From Notolepis coatsorum (lineage: Eukaryota; Chordata; Actinopteri; Aulopiformes; Paralepididae): 64,000 nucleotides of DNA. The DNA lies in NCBI GenBank assembly GCA_963971535.1, contig OZ020598.1, positions 98,183,134 to 98,247,133 on the forward strand, read 5' to 3'. Both the position numbers and the translations under genes were made by a program. The notes under the pieces are model-generated. The model saw only the letters and a program-made list of their open reading frames with translations. It had not been told where the DNA came from and ran no database searches. Shown here piece by piece: positions 12,168-23,350 of this stretch. Position 1 is the first letter of the stretch; each line of letters begins with the position of its first letter.

Positions 12168-12636
12168 CAGTGTTGTAGTACTCGAGTCCTGAACTGATTT
12201 TCAGGACTCGTAACTCGGCTTGGACTTGAGCACTGATGACTCGGACTTGGACTTGGACTCGAGCATTGACTGCATTCGGAAGGTGCAGATGAGGACTCTG
12301 ACTTGTTAATTGATAAATAGTTTTTTTTTTTTGTAATAGGCCCTAATCATTTGGCATAATATATTGATGGCTAGTGCATTTGTTTGGCTATTGTGTCACA
12401 AAGTAAATTAAATGGTGACCGCTGTGTCAGTTATGTTTAATGTAGACCATTTGTTATTTGTATGTCAGCTCTTTGACTGGCAGAGTGGAGTGGACTCAAC
12501 CTTGATGACTTGGACTCTGACTCGGACCAGGGTAATGGGGACTCGACTCGGGCTCTTCTTTGGTGACTCAGACTCGGACACTGGGGACTCGAGACTCGAC
12601 TCGGACTCGAGATTTTGTGACTCAACTACAACACTG
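12168..12636 (+). mobile_element. hAT-type MITE, copy 2, with target duplication
   Basis: Its ends are CAGTGTTGTAGTACTCGAGT and CTACAACACTG, inverted relative to each other. It is flanked by GGGTGGGC (12160-12167) and GGGTGAGC (12637-12644), an 8-bp target duplication with one mismatch. An 8-bp duplication with CAGTG-type ends is the hAT signature. It has no ORF and is non-autonomous. Confidence 0.85.
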
Positions 12637-12644
12637 GGGTGAGC

Positions 12645-13310
12645 CCTCATTCTCAATGTTGCAGAGATGACAGCGGATGATAGTGTGATAGTAAAGGGTT
12701 AAACTTCTGTAGTGTGGCAGTGAAAGGGTTAAACTATTTTGTAGGGTGAAATGACCCGTCCTAGACAAGTGCAAACATTGTCAATATTCATACTGTTCTC
12801 AGGACGTGCTATGTATTTGCTACCAATATGGTGCGATGCCATTAACACAGCTCATTGGCCCCAGCTGTCATGTGACGTCATCATCACTTCCTTCTTCTAT
12901 TACAGTGACTTGCTGTTTACCTCCCGAGATGGTGCGTGGGGTGAGGATGAAGCCTAATCATACACTGTGATTATTCACAAGAAACGGGTTGTATAGACTT
13001 CTAAACAGGCTGGATGGCTTCTAAATGGGCTGGCTGGATGGCTGAACATTGAGCAGACTGTCTGGCCGGGTAAAAAGAAAACAAGGTCACCTATAACAGT
13101 CAGGGACTGTGACATCACAATGTGGCCTATTTATTAAAAGCATTATGTATAAGACCTCTTTAAGACAAGACATGAGTTCAGAGTATTCCTTAAGGTAAGA
13201 ATATACTGAGTGACTGCGTGAGTGAGTGACTGACTGTCTGTACGCACTGCACCTCTCCTCACATCCTTCCACCCTCTCTCACTCTCCTTATCTCTCAGCC
13301 CACCTGTTCC
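12645..13310. other. stretch without a recognised gene
   Basis: Two AAGGGTTAAACT words lie near 12700-12735. No coding motifs. Unassigned. Confidence 0.4.
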
Positions 13311-13314
13311 ATCT

Positions 13315-13362
13315 GTATCTCTCTCTCTCTCTCTCCTTCTCTCTCTCTCTCTCTCTCTCTCC
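13315..13362 (+). repeat. (TC)n microsatellite
   Basis: Imperfect TC array inside pyrimidine-rich sequence. Confidence 0.9.
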
Positions 13363-13594
13363 GCCTGTCTCTCACTCACTATCTTTTTTTCTACCAGGAC
13401 AGCTGTAAGGTATAAAGTGAAGCACCATCACGAAGCAGTGATATTCAAGGTAATTGGCTGTGTTTCCATTAGCTGTGCTGGCGGCTGGTTATTAGCTGAG
13501 AGGCGGCGTAATGAGAGTGATTATCACCGTCTACATGGGTTAGACACAGGAAACACAAGGTGAGCATAAAGGAACAAGATAAAGAACTAGCCAT

Positions 13595-13597
<3 letters not shown>

Positions 13598-13668
<71 letters not shown>

Positions 13669-13686
13669 AGAGAGAGAGGGAGAGGG
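13598..13686 (+). repeat. (GA)n microsatellite
   Basis: Long GA array ending in GGGAGGGAG variants. Confidence 0.95.
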
Positions 13687-13859
13687 GGTTCCTGTTTATT
13701 GCTTTTTTTGTTTGTTTATCTTTTTAGATGTTATGGCATTATGCCAAGAAAGCATTCGGAAATTGTATTGTATTGAATTAAAAGATAAGTAAATACATAC
13801 AGAGAAGGAGCTAAAAGAAAGAGAGGGATAGATGGAGAAACTGTCATAGTCACAGCACG

Positions 13860-14510
13860 AGCGTACTTCACGCCCCCTCCGTTTCCCCTCACATTCACCA
13901 CACACTCCTCTTCATCCTCCTTTCCATCCACCACGCACTCCTCCTCATCCTCCCTTCCTCCACGGAAGCCTCACACCCTTATATGGCCAGCATCCCTTCA
14001 CTTCCCGTCACTCAGCCCAGCTGCACCTCATCCCCCTGATTCACACGCTGTCAGGCACCTCACTCCTCACAGCTGTATCCCATCCCCCGTTGATGAAGAC
14101 CCTACTTCTACCAGACGACGCTGACCAGAAGTCATCGTGGTGTTAAACATCACTACCTAGGTACGACGTCTCGGCCTGAAGCCCTGCTAACCTGCTCTTG
14201 TGATTATTCCTTGCTCTAATCTGTTTCTCTTGTGCCCAGGACCCCCGGTCCAGTGCACCTTCCTGCCTGGACATCTCGTACTGCACAAGGAGTGCTCTTG
14301 CTCTCTCTCCAGACACAGACCTGTGTCTTCTGCCCACAGCTGCACTGTGAGTGCACCTGTCCTCACCCCCCAAGAACATTCTAACCCCTGTCTGTTGCAC
14401 ATTCCTGTTGTAATACTTGTCTGCTTGGGAAATACCATTAAAACCCCTTGAAATGCTCCATTCTCCTCTCCTGTGTTCAGCGATTGGGCTGTGTTCAAAA
14501 CCCACTTCTC
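13860..14510 (+). other. possible decayed LTR-like sequence
   Basis: A compositionally coherent C-rich block with TTATATGG near 13980 and ATTAAAACCCC near 14430. It ends CAGCGATTGGGCTGTGTTCA. This layout recalls a gypsy LTR, but I see no matching second LTR, no target duplication and no certain ends. It may instead be unrelated unique sequence. Confidence 0.25.
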
Positions 14511-14619
14511 ACAGAAAAAAAGAAAAGAGGAAAGGGATAGAGACAATTAATAAGAACAGAGTGAGGACATGGGAGACGGAGAATGAAAGAAGGAAATACA
14601 GAATGAGATGGGCAAAGAG

Positions 14620-14735
14620 AATGAGAGAGAGAGAGAGCGAGAGAGAGAAAGACCAAGACAGAGAGAGAAAGAATGGCAAAGAATGAGAAATGGAGAGAAA
14701 TAATAATGAAAGAGAGAAAGACATGTAATAAAGTG
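14620..14735 (+). repeat. GA-rich imperfect repeat
   Basis: AGAGAGAGCGAGAGAGAGAA with AATGAGA variants. Low complexity. Open frames on it are artefacts. Confidence 0.8.
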
Positions 14736-14903
14736 GCATAATTCATCCATTCAGTCCTGACTAAAAGCACATTTGCTGTCTTAAATATATTATTTTTTAC
14801 ATTATTTCTAGTTTTGAAGTGCTGGATGAAAAAAGAAAGTATTACGAGCGAACAACTAAGATGTATTACACACTGGAAAATGAGTGACAGGCCATATGGT
14901 GTG

Positions 14904-14904
<1 letters not shown>

Positions 14905-14971
<67 letters not shown>
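14905..14971 (+). repeat. (GA)n microsatellite
   Basis: Uninterrupted GA dinucleotide array. Confidence 0.95.
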
Positions 14972-14973
<2 letters not shown>

Positions 14974-15124
14974 CTGTGGAACTGACCAGACGTGGCTGGA
15001 ACCAACGGTGGAGAGTTTTCCACATGTGCTGCTGTTGTTTTGGACATCTTGTCCTGTGTGTACTTGTTGGACCAACCCCACACTGAAGCGGCCACTTCTG
15101 TTTAATTTTTTCCCCCATTCCTAA

Positions 15125-15278
15125 CATTGATCACCTCCAGTCTGTAGTTGTTTTAATAATTATTTTTTAATTGATTGACCTTGTGTTGTGTATTGTACCG
15201 CTTGACCTTATTGTAAATGAGAGCTTGCTCTCAATGACCTTTTGAGATGAAATAAAGATTGAATTAATGAATTCAACT
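15125..15278 (+). mobile_element. LINE 3' end remnant
   Basis: TGTAAATGAGAGCTTGCTCT followed by CAATGACCTTTTGAGATGAA and AATAAAG with a TTGAATTAATGAATTCAA tail. This arrangement is typical of teleost non-LTR retrotransposon 3' ends. No coding part is visible upstream. Confidence 0.55.
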
Positions 15279-15701
15279 CAACTTCATGAATGGCCAGTTT
15301 GACTGCTACTGTAGGACCAGAGCCATTTATTACCAGAGTTTAGCCAGGTTGGATAGTATGGATGCCATGTGAAGGCCACCTCATCAAAGTGAGTCATACG
15401 CCACTGACACTCTAGAAGTCTTTCTGAAAACTCGCTGTCCAAACTCTGGGTAAAATGGCAGCTGTGGAATATTTGATTGCATCGTGATGGAGATCAGTGT
15501 TGGTTTGGTGCCTATAGACATATGAGAAGAAGACGGTGCCGTCATAGAAACTTTCAAAAACGTCTCCCCTCGGTATCACCGGAGAGACGGATGTACTGTA
15601 GCCTCCCAGAGCTGAGAACCTCTTGTGACAACAATGGGGCTCTGATCCATCCTTTTGTTATACGTCTAGTTTGGCGCATGTGACCATAGAAGTACAATTC
15701 A
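15279..15701. other. stretch without a recognised gene
   Basis: No motif or repeat family recognised. Confidence 0.4.
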
Positions 15702-16445
15702 AAATAAAATCAAATGTATTTGTAAGGCCCGACAACACACATTAATGTCCCCATGGGCCGGACACGTCTTCTTTAAACAAGTCAAGAAGAAACATAACAA
15801 TAAGTCAAGAACAAAACAAGAACACCATAAGGTCCAACAAATTTTAAATAAAAGCTAAATAAATGAATGAATGCAAACACTCCCAGACATACCATACCCC
15901 ACGCGAAGGTAAGGAAAAATTCACTAAAACCTAACAATAGGAAAAAAAATGCACCACAGGCAGTGTGGAGGCGAGAAACCTTAGAAGGGCCATTCAAGGG
16001 GGGATCTCCCTTCTTAGATGTCGGTGATAGTAGTGTTGCAGACTGACAGTTGGTAAGCATGCACTCATGTGTGTAGTGAAACACAGATGAGTGCATGCAA
16101 TAGCAACTGAACATTTTGAAAAATTTAAGATAGAGCTGATAGTGATAGCAACTGAACATTTTGAGAGATTAAAGATAGAGCTGATAGCGAATCTATTTGA
16201 GGCACAGGGGCGACGCAAAGAGGGTCGCGTCCTCCCCGTCTTAATCACGGGACGTTCAACACTCCGGTCATCGCTCCGAGACAGCCAGAGACAGGGAGAT
16301 AGGGGGCGGCGCAGAGAGGGTCGCAACCTCCCCGACATCATCGCGGGACGTCCAGCACTCCCGTCATCACTACGAGACCGCCGGAGACAGGGAGACAGGA
16401 GGGCACGCAGAGAGGGTCGCATCCTCCCGGGCGTTAGACAGCTCG
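15702..16445 (-). mobile_element. LINE-like 3' end with upstream 87-bp tandem units
   Basis: On the minus strand this matches 43691-44390. It has about three tandem units of roughly 87 bp (16205-16440, sharing CGCAGAGAGGGTCGC and CGGGACGTCCAGCACTCC). A unique body follows, then a tail containing ATTTGATTTTATTTTG. A pentamer-like tail, as in the second copy with GATTTGATTTGATTT, is the mark of a non-LTR element. No protein is recognisable. Confidence 0.6.
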
Positions 16446-16492
16446 CGTGATTGTAGTGGGCGGACATAGCAATAGATACAAGTGGTAAGCAT

Positions 16493-17971
16493 CAATGTTC
16501 CCTCTAATTTTTTTTCGGTCTGAGCAAACACTCAAACCTCCTGAGCAGACATCAGCAACTACTGAGCAACATACGTCACCTGCCGATTAACCGGTTAGTT
16601 GATAAGCGGCGGTTTGTAAAAAATCTGAGAATCTTAATTTCCCTCAATGTCTAACATAAAAATATATACATTTTGCTGATACACCGAGAAATAATACAAA
16701 AAGGCATATTATATTCCTTAATCAAATATTTATTTGACCATTGATTGACGATACAGAGCAAGTCCTTACTTTGGCGGCGGCGGTGTGAGTCGCGTCACTA
16801 ACTGTTGTCTTTTTAGGAGGCTGACTCGTCATTATTTTATTAAGTGAATTATAATGCGACTTCAAGGGTGACCATATTGTGATTTTTTTTAAGAGGACAC
16901 TCTGCCTTCAGCCTCAATATACTTAATGATACTCAAAGTTTACTCAAAGATGCCTTATCATTATAATATATTTAAAGTATGCCTTCTCTGTATGGATATA
17001 CAATTATTGTTTATATTATTTTATATAACAAAATAATATCTCTCTATAACCAAAGTTACTCAACATGCTGTATTATGCCTAAAGTAATCTATCTGACAAA
17101 TCTCAAGAAAATAACTAAATCAACCTATGACAAAATAATATATATTTTCAAGTCTTACTGGACAAAATAAACAACAAGAAAAATATGAAGTAATGTTCTA
17201 AATAATACCTCTTAATCCAGCTTAAAAATATATATCTTTGTATCTTTTCAATGTAATGTAAATTATAAAACAGTAACCTCACAAAGATACTAATTTAAAA
17301 GTGCACTATGCAGTTTCAGATTTGTTGCAATTAGTGTGCTAAACTAATTTATTACACACATAATCCTTAGAATGATTGTATCATAACAAGCATCTTATCA
17401 AACCAAAACATCATTTTGAGGCATCAAAATAGTTTTCAATTATTTTCTTTCTCCCTCTGAATAGCTGCATACTTCAATCAATTCGGTCAACTTTGCCATC
17501 AAACTCTCGCCTTGCACTGCTTTGTTTGTAATGTTTTTCTGTGTCCATGTGAGCTTTGAGATCGCCACCACTTTTATTAGACACAGAAACATATGGTCAA
17601 GCTTTGCACGCGTTGCACTCCGCTTCCAATTAGTCTCGACCGGGACGATAAATTGTGAATTTTCTCTGCAGTTAATCTGTAATGTACATTTTCGCGTTGG
17701 CATTGTGAGCCAGCAATGCTGGTCGGATCTGTCGCTTCCTGCTCTGTTGTCTGTGAGCGCAGTAGCGACGCCCACAAAGCACTGAAAGCGAGGCTTCTCT
17801 TGGTGACGTCACACGCAACAGGTTACCATAGTATTCGGTGCAACGCGCCAGTAAATTTAACTACATGCATATTTTACACAACCGCTTCTGTGCGCGACAG
17901 ATCTCAGATGTGCGCGGAAGCGCTTTGCCATGTGCGCGCGCGCGCACGGGCGCACCTTAGGGGGAACATTG
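16493..17971 (+). mobile_element. hAT-type element (CAATGTTCCC ends)
   Basis: Inverted ends are CAATGTTCCCTCTAA and TTAGGGGGAACATTG. The flanking 8-mers GTAAGCAT (16485-16492) and ATAAGCAT (17972-17979) agree at 7 of 8 positions. The interior is AT-rich and the right end carries a GC-rich GCGCGCGC tract. No transposase motifs were recognised in its short open frames. Non-autonomous or decayed. Confidence 0.8.
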
Positions 17972-17979
17972 ATAAGCAT

Positions 17980-18445
17980 ATATGTGAATAGAATAGATAA
18001 ATGAAGTAAGCATATTATGTGAATAGAATAGAAGTACTTAACCCAGCAATGAAACCACGTTGACAGACCACACACCATGTTGACAGACCATGGACAGAAG
18101 ACGGTAAGGAGCTGATCCATTTCTATTCTATGCATGAGACATCAATCTGATATCTTACCATGGCAAAGGGACCAATCGGATGCCCAGTCCAGGGACAGTT
18201 GTGGTAAACATTCCACGGAGAGTTGAGATTCTATGATAGTCATCGTATTGAGACTCGTGAGATTACTATGCTACTCTAAGGGTGTCCGAGAAAAATACGT
18301 ACAAACGCGTTATCATGTTTATAAATCATAATCTTTGGTACAGATACTTTTTCCTTTGAAATAAGGCATAATATTTGAAGTCTAAAACCCTCCTTCAATG
18401 ATTTATCAAGTGAATAGCCTGAAAAGATAATCAGTCTTTGGTGTC
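17980..18445. other. stretch with short GAATAGAATAGA repeats
   Basis: Two AAGCATAT...GTGAATAGAATAGA units lie at 17974-18030. The remainder is unassigned. Confidence 0.4.
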
Positions 18446-18460
18446 AAGATGCTTGACCAT

Positions 18461-18932
18461 GGGGCGGCTGGGTGGCGCAGCGGACATTGCGCTCGTCACC
18501 AACGCAAGAGACACCGGGTTCGACTCCGGCTGTCGGCGTTGCCTCCGGCTTGGGCCAGCCGTCATACTAACTCAATTGGCAGAGTTAGCGGGTAGAAGTC
18601 GATGGGTGGTAATCTGGACGTTGTGGACAGCGACTCCTACAGGTCGGTTGGGGACGCCTGCACAGCAGAGACAGGAAATGGCGGGGGTAGTGTGAGCCTC
18701 CCACACGTTACACCTCGCCAATGAGAGTCCGCGCTGGCAGGTGAAAAGATGTGACAGGCTGCCTCCTCATGTATCGGAGGGGACACGTGATGCAAGGCTT
18801 CTATCCTCCTTACAACCGGCCAGTGGGGGGCATATGCGAGTAACTTTCAAGACAGGGGAGGGGAGAATTGGCACACTGGAATTGGAATGGGAGAAAAAAT
18901 TTAAAAAGGAGAAAAGGTGGATAAAAAAAAAG
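18461..18932 (+). mobile_element. tRNA-derived SINE, full-length copy 1
   Basis: The head carries an A-box-like TGGCGCAGCGG and a B-box-like GGGTTCGACTCC, as in RNA polymerase III promoters of tRNA-derived SINEs. A body of about 400 bp and an A-rich tail (GTGGATAAAAAAAAAG) follow. It is flanked by a perfect 15-bp target duplication, AAGATGCTTGACCAT (18446-18460 and 18933-18947), so it was inserted by LINE-type retrotransposition. The 3' flank enters the 52-bp minisatellite. Confidence 0.9.
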
Positions 18933-19170
18933 AAGATGCTTGACCATTTTGGAAGTAATTCCTCTGTATGTGTCATTCTGTCTATGCTTGACCATGTTAG
19001 AAGTCATTCCTCTGTATTTATGGGTCATTATATCTATTCTTGACCATGTTAGAAGTCATTCCTCTGTATTTATTGGTCATTCTATCTATTCTTGACCATG
19101 TTAGAAGTCATTCCTCTGTATTTATGGGTCATTATATCTATTCTTGACCATGTTAGAAGTCATTCCTCTG

Positions 19171-19875
19171 AGGCGGCTGGGTGGCGTAGCGGAGATTGCG
19201 CTCGTCACCAATGCAAGAGACTCCGGTCTCGAATCCCGGTGTCAGCATTGCCTGCGGCTTGGACCAGTCGTCATACTATCTCAATTGACAGAGGTAGCGG
19301 GTGGAAGTCGATGAGTGGGGATTGGACGTTGTGGACAGCGNNNNNNNNNNNNNNNNNNNNNNNNNNNNNNNNNNNNNNNNNNNNNNNNNNNNNNNNNNNN
19401 NNNNNNNNNNNNNNNNNNNNNNNNNNNNNNNNNNNNNNNNNNNNNNNNNNNNNNNNNNNNNNNNNNNNNNNNNNNNNNNNNNNNNNNNNNNNNNNNNNNN
19501 NNNNNNNNNNNNNNNNNNNNNNNNNNNNNNNNNNNNNNNNAAGTCGATGGGTGGTAATCTGGACGTTGTGGACAGTGACTCCTACAGGTCGGTTAGGTGA
19601 CGCCTGCACAGCAGAGACAGGAAGTAGCGGGGGCAGCGTGAGCCTCCCACCCGTTACTCCTCGCCACAGAGTCCGTGCTGTCAGGTGAAAAGATGCGACA
19701 GGCTGCCTCCTCGTGTACTGGAGGGGACACGTGATGCAAGGCTTCTTATCCTCACTACAGCCGACCAGTGGGAGGCATAGTCTAGCAACGTTCAAAGACA
19801 GGGGAGGGGAGAATTGGCAATACAAAATTGGGATGGGAGAAAAATTGAAAAAATAAGGAGAAAAAGTGGATACAA
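19171..19875 (+). mobile_element. tRNA-derived SINE, copy 2, containing the assembly gap
   Basis: The head starts AGGCGGCTGGGTGGCGTAGC and the tail ends GTGGATACAA. ATTCCTCTG flanks both ends (19162-19170 and 19876-19884). The 200-N gap (19341-19540) falls inside. The bases before the gap (GTCGATGAGTGGGGATTGG) and after it (GTCGATGGGTGGTAATCTGG) cover the same SINE segment. The assembled element is therefore either a join of two copies or holds an internal duplication. Confidence 0.85.
19341..19540. other. assembly gap (200 N)
   Basis: Exactly 200 N, a round number that suggests a placeholder of unknown true length. Confidence 0.99.
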
Positions 19876-20323
19876 ATTCCTCTGTATTTATGGGCCATTC
19901 TATCAATTCTTGACCATGTTAGAAGTCATTCCTCTGTATTTATAGTAATTCTATCTATTCTTGTCCATGTTAGAAGTCATTCCTCTGTATTTATGGGTCA
20001 TTCTATCTATTCTTGACCATGTTAGAAGTCATTCCTCTGTATTTATGGGTCATTCTATCTATTCTTGATCATGTTAGAAGTCATTCCTCTGTATTTATGG
20101 GTCATTCTATCTATTCTTGACATGTTAGAAGTCATTCCTCTGTATTTATGGGTCAAAAAGGTCGAGAAAGGAAAGGCCTTGCTATCCATCTGAGTCCTGT
20201 GCACATACAGTACCAGTGCCCACAAGGGATGCAGCACGACACTGTCCATTAAAAGATATATACTTAAATCAGGTTACAACAGTGACCTTTGGAGTCGCTA
20301 GGATCTTCTTGGTCCTGGCCACC

Positions 20324-20515
20324 AAATGGTAAATGGTAAATGGCTGCATTTATATAGTGCTTTTATCCAAAGCACTTTACAATTTGTTCCTCACATTTAC
20401 CCATTCACTCACACATTCACACACCGACGGCGGAGGCGACAATGCAAGGTGCCAACCTGCTCATTGGGAGCAATTAGGGTTAAGTGTCTTGCTCAAGGAC
20501 ACTTCGATACGCTGC
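20324..20515 (+). repeat. interspersed repeat (retroposon-like), copy 2
   Basis: AAATGGTAAATGGTAAATGG, TTTATATAGTGC, GACGGCGGAGGCGAC, AAGGTGCCAACCTGCTCAT and CTCAAGGACACTTC appear in the same order as at 11075-11285. Confidence 0.65.
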
Positions 20516-20535
20516 CCAGGAGGAGCAGGAATATA

Positions 20536-20852
20536 AATAGAGATATTTATAAACTCATAATTCGCTAATAACACTTAAAATCATTGGTAAACAAACGATT
20601 ACGACCCATGAGATATAATCACAAAAATAACGTCAATATTTTTCACATTGAATATTTTCAGCAGCTTTGACAGCGGCTGGTGTGAGCTGGGTAGTGTAGT
20701 TTTATGACATTTCCAAGTCCATCAAAAGCCCTGGGTCTCCTCTTTCTTAGACTACTTCTTCACGTCTAATTCATCCGGTTTCCGCCGGGATGCACCGAGA
20801 TATTTATAACTCATATTTCGCTAATAACACTTAAAATCATTGGTAAACAAAC
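20536..20852 (+). repeat. direct repeat pair of about 60 bp, 250 bp apart
   Basis: GAGATATTTATA, TTCGCTAATAACACTTAAAA and TCATTGGTAAACAAAC occur at 20540-20598 and again at 20790-20852. The second copy differs by a few bases. The spacer is unassigned. It could be the long terminal part of an unknown element or a local duplication. Confidence 0.7.
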
Positions 20853-21670
20853 ATAGTGCTGACAATATACTCTTTGACTGCTGTTTTAATAGGGTTAGGG
20901 TCTTTACTCTTGGCTACATTTGAAAAAGAAACACAACATTAATCAATATGGACTGTATTGATCTGTTTATGACGTGAAATACATCTCGGCACAGTATCGG
21001 GCCGATCATGGCTTAAGGGGTTAACATGACACGAGACGGCGGAAACAAAAGCTTCCAATTCAATTACCACAGAGTCATCAACTACTCTTGACTTAAATGA
21101 CAAACGGCCGACATAGCGCGGGAGATAGTGCTTCAGCCGAGTTGATGAATAAACTAGATAGATCGGCTTTATTGTAGCTGGAGGAAAATCGCCTCTTGGT
21201 GTCGGAGACCGTTTCTCTCTCAGGGACAATACCATTGATCTATCTCCCCGTTTTACCACAGACGCTTTGGAGAAACTTTCACAGGCTTGAAATAGAAACA
21301 GTCCAGACCTTAAAGGCCGGGTGTTTAAACGAGTTCTTCTGATCAATAAAAAAAAATATGTTCTTTAGATTGGAACACAGGCAGTGGTGTAGTCTGGGAA
21401 ATTGCCATCTTCTTGTTTTCTTCCTTCTGTTCTTTTTTTGTCAGGTGTAATTCACAGAGTGCTCAAGCACCCTTCCTGCCTCTGTCCCGACCATCACTAC
21501 CTGTTGATCAGTCAGGCTTTTCACAGGAGATGGAATGAAACGAGGTCTAAATCCTTGTTAGCTAAATTATAGCTGAAACTCCCTTGTGTTAGCAGAAGGG
21601 GAAATCAATTTACCTGCCGGCCATCCCCGGTGTCAATTGTGAAATAATCCATTGTGTCTGTCTGTCTGTG
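20853..21670. other. stretch without a recognised gene
   Basis: A 135-codon open frame lies on the minus strand (20939-21346), with no family resemblance that I recognise and no clear splice borders. Treated as probably non-coding. Confidence 0.35.
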
Positions 21671-21676
21671 TGTTTG

Positions 21677-21833
<157 letters not shown>

Positions 21834-21910
21834 GTGCAAGCGCTTCTGCTAAATATCAGCAGACAATTTCACAGCAGGCTACATGTGTGATGTTTTGATT
21901 CACAGCCAGG

Positions 21911-21912
<2 letters not shown>

Positions 21913-21979
<67 letters not shown>
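21913..21979 (+). repeat. (GT)n microsatellite
   Basis: GT array after a short unique spacer. Confidence 0.96.
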
Positions 21980-21981
<2 letters not shown>

Positions 21982-22049
21982 GTGTACACTAAGTAATGGC
22001 TACAAGTCATTTAGATTCCCATAGTCAGTGAGTGTCCTGAATGAGCTCT

Positions 22050-22540
22050 AGAGGGCATGTATCTGTGTAGAGGGGGCGTGTCTCTGGTAAGAGGGGTGTC
22101 TCTGGTGTAGAGGGGCATGTCTCTGGTATATAGGGGCGTGTGCACTGGTATATATGGGGCGTGTATCTGGTGTAGAGTGGGCGTATCTCTAGTGTAGAGG
22201 GAGCGTGTCTCTGGTATAGAGGGCGTGTCTGGTGTATAGGGGCGTGTCTCTGGTATAGAGGGCGTGTCTCTGGTGTAGAGGGGCGTATATCTGGTATAGA
22301 GGGGCGTGTCTCTGGTGTAGAGGGGGCGTGTCTCTGGTATAGAGGGGGGGTGTTACTGGTATATAGGGGGCGTGTCTCTGGTGTAGAGGGGGCGTGTCTC
22401 TGGTGTAGATGGGGCGTGTATCTGGTATATAGGGGGCGTGTCACTGGTATATATGGGGCGTGTCTCTAGTGTAGAGGGGCGTGTCTCTGGTGTAGAGGGG
22501 GCGTGTCTCTGGTGTAGAGGGGGCGTGTCTCTGGTGCGAT
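22050..22540 (+). repeat. 22-bp minisatellite
   Basis: Tandem units close to GGTGTAGAGGGGGCGTGTCT, 20-23 bp long, with frequent G-run and TATA variants. G-rich strand. Open frames on the minus strand reflect the repeat only. Confidence 0.9.
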
Positions 22541-22663
22541 TAAGTCTTGTCACTGAACTGAACATCAACACCAATTGTCCTTTTGAAAGCCAACAATAAC
22601 ACACTGTCTGAAAGGAGATAGCTCTTCGACTAATCAATGACCCTGTCCAAGACTAATTCAATT

Positions 22664-22702
<39 letters not shown>

Positions 22703-22727
22703 CATGTGTGTGTGTGTGTGTGTGAGA
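22664..22727 (+). repeat. (GT)n microsatellite
   Basis: GT array with a TATGCATG interruption. Confidence 0.93.
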
Positions 22728-22876
22728 GAGGGTGTTCTGACTAATCAATAGGCCTGTCCAAGATAATTACATTTGGTGTATGTGTGTTTTAGAGACACAG
22801 AGAGAGAACAAGAGATTGAGGGGGGGAGAGAGAGAGGGGATAGAGAGATAGTGAGGAGAGATAGGGAGGTATAGAG

Positions 22877-23012
<136 letters not shown>

Positions 23013-23116
23013 AGCAGCTGTTGCTAATCCTTATATAGATTGGATAGGGGTTATCTCCCCCCAGGCTATATAATAATAGAATGTACCCCATCAGAGGAGC
23101 TATTCTAACCTTTTAG

Positions 23117-23118
<2 letters not shown>

Positions 23119-23213
<95 letters not shown>

Positions 23214-23220
23214 AGAGAGA
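23119..23220 (+). repeat. (CA)n-(GA)n compound microsatellite
   Basis: CA array followed by a short GA run. It is opposite in orientation to the preceding GT array, so the two can pair as a large inverted repeat. Confidence 0.96.
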
Positions 23221-23350
23221 CGATGTAATTAATGCAATTAATCCAAATATTCAAAGAAGCTCCAGTCAATGTCACTTCAAGCCGACACATTTAGTGAAAA
23301 CGGTAAACGTGACTGAGTTTGAACTGACCAATAACATTATTCCCTCTTAA

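Larger units (their letters stand above)
18938..20155 (+). repeat. 52-bp minisatellite, split by a SINE
   Basis: Units of about 52 bp read TTGACCATGTTAGAAGTCAT then TCCTCTGTATTTATGGGTCA and TTCTATCTATTC. Copies run 18938-19170 and resume at 19876-20155. A SINE with a 9-bp duplication of unit sequence lies between. Units differ by point changes and small deletions. Confidence 0.9.

Noticed and set aside
20939-21346. 135-codon minus frame as a host exon
   Set aside because: No splice borders or family resemblance. It lies among repeats, so I left it unassigned.
22025-22637. 139-codon Pro/Thr/Arg-rich minus-strand frame
   Set aside because: Derived from the 22-bp minisatellite.
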